A stretch of DNA of 63,135 nt from Salinivenus sp. (GTDB taxonomy: Bacteria; Bacteroidota; Rhodothermia; Rhodothermales; Salinibacteraceae): contig JAHENZ010000266.1 of NCBI GenBank assembly GCA_018609755.1, positions 1 through 63,135 on the forward strand. The letters are read 5' to 3'. Made by a program: the position numbers and the translations under genes. The notes under the pieces were generated by a model that was not told the origin of the DNA, made no database searches, and saw nothing but the letters and a program-made list of their open reading frames with translations. The number at the start of each line of letters is the position of its first letter. The first letter of the stretch is position 1. Below, in pieces: positions 54,905 to 61,362 of the stretch.

Positions 54905-55677
54905 TACTGCGTTCGCGAGGCCGCGACTGTATTCTGAGTGGGTGTGAGCAAGGGGCGGAGCTGGTCCGCCACGACCTGGTAGCCCGCGCCGTTCAGGTGA
55001 ACGTGGTCAAAGGTGTAGTCGAAATTGAGGGGGGCCCCGTTCGGGCCTTCCAGCGCGGGGGCGACGTCGACGACGGTGGCGTCGTGCTTCTGGGCAAGGG
55101 GGGAGAGTTCTTCGTTTACAGTGTTCAACACCGTGTTGACGGCCCGGCTGTTTGGGAGTCCTGAGCCGAAGCGAGGAATGGTGAGTACGATCAGTGCCGT
55201 GGAGGGACTGTTGGTTCGCAGGGTGCCGAGAAGGTTGTCGTAGTTCGTCAGAATCTCTTCGGCAGATTTCCCCAGCCGGGCGTCGTTTGCGCCGGTGAGA
55301 AGAACGATTGCTTTCGGCGCCCCGCGCGTCAGTTGGTCGGTCCGATGTAACAGGTCGGCGGTGGTTTCTCCTCCAATGCCGCGGTTCAGGACGGGCACTG
55401 GCAGGAACTCACCCCACCGTCCCCGCTCAACGTGGCTGTCCCCGACGAACAAAACGGAAGAGGAGTCGACGGGCAGTTGGTCGAACTGGCTGACGAGGGC
55501 TCGGTAGTAGGTCGACTCGTGGAAGGGGCTGTCCGGTGGAGAGTACGGGGACGATACGAAGTGCTCGGTGTACTTCGAGTGGAGATAGTCGAAGCCGCCC
55601 TTTTTCCACACAAAGCCGCAGAGGCCCATGACGATGAGAAGATTCAGGCCGAGGGAAAAGAGGAGGGCTGTTTTCAT
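54904..55677 (-). CDS. SGNH/GDSL-family hydrolase, membrane-anchored
   Basis: 257 residues. An N-terminal hydrophobic segment (about 4-24) anchors or exports it. All four SGNH blocks are visible: Ser81 in VGDSH, Gly102-103 in GIGGE, Asn131 in TGAND, and Asp224/His227 in DHVHLNG. This group includes acyl-esterases and polysaccharide O-acetyl-transfer or -removal enzymes. Its overlap with the PPTase gene suggests a role with the assembly-line product, for example moving or removing an acyl group in the periplasm (inference). Confidence 0.87.
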   Translation of the reverse strand: MKTALLFSLGLNLLIVMGLCGFVWKKGGFDYLHSKYTEHFVSSPYSPPDSPFHESTYYRALVSQFDQLPVDSSSVLFVGDSHVERGRWGEFLPVPVLNRGIGGETTADLLHRTDQLTRGAPKAIVLLTGANDARLGKSAEEILTNYDNLLGTLRTNSPSTALIVLTIPRFGSGLPNSRAVNTVLNTVNEELSPLAQKHDATVVDVAPALEGPNGAPLNFDYTFDHVHLNGAGYQVVADQLRPLLTPTQNTVAASRTQ

Positions 55678-55973
55678 GAGACAGGGAACAGGTAAAACGG
55701 AACGGAAGCACTCTGATAATAGGGGCAGGCCTCCGGAGAAAGGAAAGCCATTCACCAATCGGGGATGGAACGTTTGGCGCGTGGCGCTCCGTCACCCCCA
55801 GGAAGAGCGGGACCGGGCGCCTGCCGTAGGTGTCGTTTTGATTCCTCGTGGTCACCCCGAAGTCGCTTCTCCTTCGCCTGCGGGCAAGCCATACCCGTAT
55901 GGGCGAGAATACCGGCTGCCCTCAACCAGTCTGCAGTCGGCATGGGATACTCCTCTCCCCCCAGCACGTGAAA

Positions 55974-56543
55974 TCAAAACATCTCTTGAAAGGGAAGAGA
56001 CAGGGAGGCGGAGATGTCCGAGAGTCGAGGCGAAGATCCGTCTCCCGATTCACTTGTGGTGCGTATTCCGCGGTACTCGCTCTGGAGGTGGAGCAAAGAA
56101 GAGGGAGTGTCGGCCACGGTCGTCCAGAGCACGTGTCCGACGACGATCGACTTGTCGCCGACGTGGATCATCCGTTCGGGTTCGCAGCACAGGATGAGGG
56201 CCGTATCATCGAGAAGTGGAGGGCCGTCGGGGGAGACCGAGTGCGAGATCCCGGCGAATTGTTCTTCTTGCGTTAGACCTGAGCGAGCAAACCGTCGGGA
56301 GAGGTCGGACTGAGAGGCAGAGAGCACGTGAACGGCAAATTTGGGCCCGGACTCCAGAAGGGGGTGGATTCGACTTTGCCGCCCAATGTTGAAGGAGATG
56401 AGGGGAGGGTTGAGACTCAGGCTCGTGAACGAGCCGATGGTAACGCCTCGGTACTTCTCTTCCGTGCCTGCAGTGACGACAGTGACGGCAGAAGGAACGT
56501 GGCGCATGGTCTCGCGGAGCGTGTCGGCACTGAGCAGAGGCAT
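55974..56543 (-). CDS. Flavin reductase family protein (FMN-dependent)
   Basis: 189 residues. VTVVTAGTEEKYRGVTIGSFTSLSLNPPLIS (residues about 20-50) and KFAVHVLSASQSDLSRRFA match the flavin-reductase-like (split-barrel FMN-binding) domain; GDKSIVVGHVLW is the late conserved segment. These proteins reduce FMN with NAD(P)H and hand it to two-component monooxygenases. It lies upstream of the NRPS, PPTase and SGNH genes on the same strand, so it is the natural partner of the luciferase-like domain in the NRPS. The last 25 residues are Ser-rich. Leader before ATG: CCCCCCTCCGTCCC. Confidence 0.88.
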   Translation of the reverse strand: MPLLSADTLRETMRHVPSAVTVVTAGTEEKYRGVTIGSFTSLSLNPPLISFNIGRQSRIHPLLESGPKFAVHVLSASQSDLSRRFARSGLTQEEQFAGISHSVSPDGPPLLDDTALILCCEPERMIHVGDKSIVVGHVLWTTVADTPSSLLHLQSEYRGIRTTSESGDGSSPRLSDISASLSLPFQEMF

Positions 56544-57151
56544 GGGACGGAGGGGGGACGAGGAAGGAGGGTAGCGAGGGATACGCGTCCGTGCGTCGTT
56601 CCATCATCCAGGTGAACCCGATCCATCACGCCGAGCGGATACGGCTATACTTTGAGGATAGACGGAGTTGAGGCTCCAATGTGGACTGAAGATTTGCAAA
56701 GGTCGCAGGTATACAATGACAGATTCGAGGCCCAAACGGGTCATCCAATAGCTTATTCAGGATGCGTTTCTCGACTTCTCCCCCATTGGAGATTTGAGAT
56801 CCTGTATTCAAACAGAACCGGAAGGCCCCCAGGGCACTTCTTCGTTGGAGTTCTGAGATCACCTCACTCAGGGCGCTGCAAATGACTCTGCACGCCACGT
56901 CCAGGGTTCCGCACGCTAAAAGCATTCGCTTTGCAGTGCTGCATCGACGATGCTCCACATCGACTCTTTCGCGCGTCATGAAGGCGGACACGGTCGTCCA
57001 GAGCACGTGCCCGACGATGTCGATCCGGGTTTGCAGGGAGATCTGGCAGATGCGATAGCCGAGGTGCGACAGGAACGAGTTGAGGACCCGTCGTTTGGGG
57101 CAGTGGGTGGAAGTGTTAAAAGACAGCGATTGTCATGGACGGACAGCAGGG
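56544..57151. other. Intergenic region of about 600 bp with a flavin-reductase-like relic
   Basis: Bases 56985-57025 resemble 56110-56150 inside the flavin reductase gene (long shared run CACGGTCGTCCAGAGCACGTG) and encode DIVGHVLWTTV in the same orientation, matching the reductase's VVGHVLWTTV. No further similarity extends on either side, so it is a short duplicated or decayed fragment. No functional gene supported here. Confidence 0.5.
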
Positions 57152-58144
57152 TCAGTGCAAAGAAGAGGGCGGGGCGACCGACGCAGCGTAGCGGCGGAAC
57201 AACGATCGAGGATAGCGTCGGAGGGCACCGGCGAAGAAGTGGAGGGCCTCCTGAAGATCGCCTTCCCTGAAGAGCCGGGAGGCCGTCTTAAATCCCGATA
57301 TCGATCCTGCACGGTACTTCCAAAAGTGAAGGGCGTCGGTCAGAGCCCGGCGCTGGGCCGGGGTGAGATCTATCGCGTCGGGGGAGCTCCACTTCTGACG
57401 GAATTTGTGTTCCTGTTGCTCGTCCTTCGACGTGTCGGCGGTACTCTGTTGACCGTGCTGTCGGTAGAAGACGAGACGTTCGGGCAGGTAATGAACCTCG
57501 CCTCGCAAGGCCAGGTGGACGAACAGGTCGTTGTCCTCCCACGGTTGCCCGAAGTCTTCGTCGAACCCCGGAGTAGCCTCAAAAATGGACCGGTGAATGA
57601 GGCCGGAGGACGGGATGAATCCGTGATACCCGGACAGGATGGAGGTCAGCGGCGTCTGGGGTTCCGTATCGGGCAGCAATCGGACGCCGAACGGGGACGG
57701 GGCCAGTCGCAGTGCGGATCGGTTCGATTCTCCGTGTCGGGCCGTGCTCTCCAGAGGATGCCCGTTCGAGTCGATCTTGGTGTAAGTGCAGAAGACGACG
57801 CCGACGGTTGGGCGAGCCGCGAGGTAGGTCGTCAGGCGGCTCAACATGTCGGAGGCAAGAAGGTCATCCGAATCGAGGAAGAGGAGGTAGTCACTCTCAG
57901 GTCGGGCGGCACGGGCGCCTCGATTCCGAGCGGCCGCAACGCCCTGGTTTTCCTGCTGAATGAAGCGGAGGGTCGGGTGCTTCATCGCACGCTTGGCGAC
58001 GATCTCCGCCGAGCGGTCCGTGCTGCCGTCGTCCACGACGACGTGCTCGACGTGGGGATGGGTCTGCCGCAGCACACTATCGATGGTCTCCTCGATGAAT
58101 CGTTCTCCATTATAGAGAGGGGTGACGACCGATACTTTCTCCAT
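57152..58144 (-). CDS. Glycosyltransferase family 2
   Basis: 330 residues. VSVVTPLYNGERFIEETIDS (4-23), VVVDDGSTDRSAEI and LLFLDSDDLLASDML (about 88-102) are the GT-A nucleotide and metal motifs; QPWEDNDLFVHLALRG is the ED acceptor motif. It is the first gene of the minus-strand cluster. It resembles the interrupted GT2 gene at 22150-23184 in layout (GEKYLA/GERFIE, DDGSTD). Upstream lies a miniature element at 58238-58411, 94 bp away, that may carry or disturb the promoter. Confidence 0.87.
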   Translation of the reverse strand: MEKVSVVTPLYNGERFIEETIDSVLRQTHPHVEHVVVDDGSTDRSAEIVAKRAMKHPTLRFIQQENQGVAAARNRGARAARPESDYLLFLDSDDLLASDMLSRLTTYLAARPTVGVVFCTYTKIDSNGHPLESTARHGESNRSALRLAPSPFGVRLLPDTEPQTPLTSILSGYHGFIPSSGLIHRSIFEATPGFDEDFGQPWEDNDLFVHLALRGEVHYLPERLVFYRQHGQQSTADTSKDEQQEHKFRQKWSSPDAIDLTPAQRRALTDALHFWKYRAGSISGFKTASRLFREGDLQEALHFFAGALRRYPRSLFRRYAASVAPPSSLH

Positions 58145-58237
58145 TCCGGGAGGAGTTCTGGGAGGAGACGGTGCTGGAGTTATCTTCAGGGTTGCGACGA
58201 AAGGGGCCGATCAATGGAGCAGTCGGCAAGCGGAGAT

Positions 58238-58411
58238 CTAGTGGGCTTGTACAACTGAAACGCGAGAAATCGCAGATCTCGTGACGCTGTTTTCGTCTGC
58301 ATCTCCGGCGCGGAATATGCTCGGGATCGACCGCTGCCAGCAAACGCGGACGATTATGGCGTCAGGGGACCGGCGTTCGAAACCGTCAGAGTCGTTGACC
58401 AAGGTCACTAG
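58238..58411. mobile_element. IS630-type miniature element, type B
   Basis: 174 bp bounded by CTAG at both ends. Terminal inverted repeats: left CTAGTGGGCTTGTACAAC, right GTTGACCAAGGTCACTAG; paired blocks CTAGTG, CTTG and CAAC. The interior matches 27142-27318. An internal palindrome GCGAGAAATCGCAGATCTCG lies near the left end. No coding potential. Confidence 0.72.
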
Positions 58412-58598
58412 ACTGTCTGAAACTGCTGAAGATGGTGGATCGGGGCGTTAGGATAGAGAAGAACGGCATTGCGAGAGTCGCCGAGGATCTCTTCTGGAGT
58501 GGAACGGAGACGGTCTCTAGTACAAGTCCGAATCAGCCATCGACAGTGTTCCCGTCGAGGTTCGGGGACGGAGGATATCAGAGAAGGGGGATCGACTC

Positions 58599-58670
58599 AT
58601 GAAGAAGTTCACGAAGACCGTCTCTGCTCAAATGGAGGCCGGTCCTGGAGATCTCAGTAGTATTATGTGA
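58599..58670 (+). CDS. Possible small peptide gene (KKF...GPGDL family), member 2, truncated
   Basis: 23 residues: MKKFTKTVSAQMEAGPGDL then SSIM and stop. Similarity to the ORF at 48956-49147 ends at GGAGATCT (58654), close to where the IS110 element begins, so the insertion may have cut a longer gene. It is on the plus strand, opposite to the main cluster. Function unknown. Confidence 0.3.
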   Translation: MKKFTKTVSAQMEAGPGDLSSIM

Positions 58671-58671
58671 T

Positions 58672-60400
58672 TAACCGCAGGACGCTGGTGCTCGCTTCGT
58701 GAGTTTCTTCTTTATTTCAGGAGTGGGTGTGCATTTTTGGCTGGTAAGTTGAAAGTGCTCGTTTGAATCTGTGCTTCGAAGGCAAGTTCTGACCTTGAGT
58801 TGATCGGTTTGTAGGTTTGCCCCCGGCTGGGACAGAGGACGTATTTCTTTTGACTGTGGCTCTTGACCATGAGGTCTAGATCGTCCCCTCCGGCCGGGAG
58901 GTTTGAGCTCGGTGGGGTAGCTTGGGGCTCGACCCCGTTTTTCCCGCCAGCTAGAGCGATGCCTTTGATCGGTCAGGGGCAGACTCAGCCGTCTTGCTAA
59001 ACCTGTTGAATCAGACCCCCGAGACCAATGAACGTGTACGTAGGCGGCGACGTCTCGAAGGGATACGCCGATTTTTGTTTGATGGACGGAGACGGCGAAA
59101 TCCTGCTTGAGATTCAGCTCGACGATACTCGTCAGGGGCACAGCCGGATGGGCGAGCTCATTCGGAAGTGCCATCGAAAAGTCGACTCGGAGGGGGAACT
59201 GGAAGTTGCTCTCGAAGCTACTGGAGGGATGGAACGCAACTGGCTGCACCTGTTCCGAGAACTGGATGAGAGCGGGGAAGCCGACTTGGAAGTCTATCGG
59301 TTCAATCCACTGGTTATCCGGCGGTTTGCCGAACAGAACCTCCACCGAAATAAGACCGATGAGATCAGCGCGCGGGTCTTGGCCGACTACCTCCGCCTGG
59401 GCCTGGCCGAAACGAAGGCGGCCTACACCGACGAGGGCCCCGATGACGGGCTCAAGACTCTGGCGCGCAAGACACAGCGAATGACAGAGCGCTCCGTCGA
59501 CCTCCAAAACGAGCTCAAGGCCCTGCTTCAGCGGACCCACCCTGAGCTTGTTCAATACGTCCGAAGCCACGTGAGCAAATGGATTTTGAGGCTGATAAAG
59601 CAATATCCGACGCCTGAGCAGGTGGCAGAGGCCGGCCCAGAGGCGCTCAGCGAGATTCCATACGTCACAGAGGAGAAAGCGACTCGGATTGTCGAGGCCG
59701 CTCGGACCTCCGTGGCGAGCCAAACGGACGAGGACACGGGCCTGACCCTCTCGCTCGTGGCCGAAGACCTTCTCCGGCTCACCGGGCGGATCGATCAGCT
59801 CAAAGAGCGGCTCTGGAACAAGGTCCGAGACCGACGCGCTCCCCACCTTATCGCCTCGATTGAGGGAATTGGAAAGTGGAGCGCAGCGGGAGGAAAGCGG
59901 CGACGTTGCCCGAGAGAAAACGATCAGCAAGCAGGGCAACGCCCACATCCGATCGGTGCTCTACGGCTGTGTGACCGCCGCCATCCGGAACGGAAGCAAT
60001 CCGCCCGTGCGGGACCTCTACGACCGGCTCACCGGGCGCGGCAAGCATCAGAAGGTTGCCGAGGTTGCCTGCATGCGGAAGCTTCTGGCGATCGTGTACG
60101 GGTGCTGGAGCAACGATGAGCGGTTCGATCCAACCTACGAGAAGCGCCTGAAGGCCCGTCAGACAGAGAAGAAATCCGCTGGCGAGGCCTCCGAGGCGAA
60201 AGATGCGAGCCAGAGCCGCGACATGTCGGCTCCGGTCTCCCAGAAGGAAGCAAAGAAAAGGAGGAAGGCCACCTCGCCAGAGAAGAGCGTGAGCCCTTCA
60301 GCGCGTGGTCAAGGGGCCTTCCTCGAAGAACATCATAACGGTGAGTCTGCTTCGGAGCAAGCTTGACAATCAACTGGGTATCTGGATCCAAAAATGCACC
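58672..60400 (+). mobile_element. IS110-family insertion sequence, decayed (approximate ends)
   Basis: About 1.7 kb with a transposase pseudogene at 59028-60366. Ends are not exact: IS110 elements lack terminal inverted repeats. The left limit is placed where similarity between the two small KKF peptide ORFs stops (58654-58672). The roughly 350 bp between there and the transposase start has no plus-strand gene. In IS110 elements such a non-coding end encodes the bridge RNA; I can only propose this region as a candidate. Confidence 0.6.
59028..60366 (+). pseudogene. IS110-family transposase, inactivated by internal deletion and frameshift
   Basis: The N-terminal RuvC-like DEDD domain begins MNVYVGGDVSKGYADF (Asp8), has ALEATGG (Glu63) and NKTDEISARVLADY (Asp111; the fourth acidic position reads Ser114 by my alignment). 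A coiled region follows to IASIEGIGK at about residue 280. There the frame that continues from 59028 turns to Arg/Pro-rich nonsense ending at 60119, while the frame from 59860 gives SGDVAREKTISKQGNAHIRS, the C-terminal Tnp domain, with the catalytic-Ser region RSVLYGCV. Between them about 40 residues of the usual GIG-to-SG segment are missing, so a deletion of roughly 120 bp with frameshift is inferred. The C-terminal tail is Lys/Ser-rich. Confidence 0.85.
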
Positions 60401-60407
60401 AAAAAGA

Positions 60408-60674
60408 TCACGCCAGTGAAGAAACGACCTGGAAATTCCCTCCACTCCACTGACGGGGATCCCAGATCCCCATTCTCAAACTCTCCCGACGGCTGTTGGG
60501 ATCAGACATGAGAAATTTCGGGCGTTCCGTTTCGAGAATTTCCTGAGCGGTCGTTTCTTCAAAGGCGGAGGAGACGTTCTGTCGTTTCGCTGATGTCCAG
60601 CATCCAGCGTCTAATCTCATAAAGTTACACAGATCTCCCCGGCTCGCTTGGAAAATGTTTAGATTCTTTCGCAC
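60408..60674 (-). CDS. Hypothetical small ORF (doubtful), possible member 3 of the small-peptide set
   Basis: 88 residues from GTG 60674. Its start shares the 14-base string GCTACCGATCCGTG with the start of the ORF at 48956-49147, and early DNA GGGGAGATCT encoding GDL recalls that family (MRKNLNIFQASRGDL). Beyond that I see no similarity and no family. The rest of the gap 60367-60767 is otherwise featureless. Confidence 0.2.
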   Translation of the reverse strand: MRKNLNIFQASRGDLCNFMRLDAGCWTSAKRQNVSSAFEETTAQEILETERPKFLMSDPNSRRESLRMGIWDPRQWSGGNFQVVSSLA

Positions 60675-60767
60675 GGATCGGTAGCGTCCGGATTGCGATC
60701 CCTGTGCCGGAGACGGATGCGGCTTGCAGAGAGAGATGCCTTTCGACCCCAGTGAGGGTGCCGACGG

Positions 60768-61259
60768 CTACGCGTTGTCGAGCGAGCGTTCGAACCGAAG
60801 ACGATAGTCCTCGTACCGCGAGCTGTAGTTGGCTTTGATGACGCGGAAGCCCTCATCGAGCCCCATCACCGTCATGCCCGGGTGCTTATTGGGGAAGGTG
60901 TCGTAGATGAAGCGTTCGTAGCCGCGTTCGCGGGCGGCGTCCATCAGGGCGTAGAGGAGGGCCCGGGCAATACCCTCTCGCCGGTAGTCTTCCCGCACGC
61001 CTCCCTTCGCGCTGTAAAAACCCGTAGTGTCGAACTGGTATCCGATTTTGAAGCCGACGGCGGATTCGTTCAGCCAGGCCACCAGCATCAGCAGGTCGTC
61101 CCGCTCGAACGTATTAATGATGTGTTCGTCGTCGAAGATGTCGACGTTGAGGCGGCGGATGAGGTCGAGTCGCTCCCGACCCACCGCCGTAATCTCGATG
61201 GGACGGTCCGCCACGGCCGCGGCCTCCTCGTACGTCGACCGGTCGTCATGAACGTCCAT
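60768..61259 (-). CDS. GNAT family N-acetyltransferase
   Basis: 163 residues from ATG 61259; a TTG two codons upstream is less likely. FKIGYQFDTTGFYSAKGGVREDYRREGIARALLYALMD contains the acetyl-CoA pyrophosphate loop R-R-E-G-I-A (Q/RxxGxG/A) near residue 100, preceded by the beta4 strand and followed by YERFIYDTFPNKHPGMTVMGLDEGF. Substrate unknown; the family acetylates amines on small molecules or proteins. It lies upstream of which no operon partner is evident; the helicase gene ends 103 bp away on the same strand. Confidence 0.85.
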   Translation of the reverse strand: MDVHDDRSTYEEAAAVADRPIEITAVGRERLDLIRRLNVDIFDDEHIINTFERDDLLMLVAWLNESAVGFKIGYQFDTTGFYSAKGGVREDYRREGIARALLYALMDAARERGYERFIYDTFPNKHPGMTVMGLDEGFRVIKANYSSRYEDYRLRFERSLDNA

Positions 61260-61362
61260 GACCAAGCGAATTGAATTGCGGAGTCAATGGTCACACGTAG
61301 GGCCGTCCGGTCCGGACGATCCTACGGTCAGAAAGGGGGCACAGGCACGATGATCCCCAGCA

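Noticed and set aside
58671-59948. Long minus-strand open frame across the IS110 element
   Set aside because: It is antisense to a recognisable transposase and has no domain of its own.
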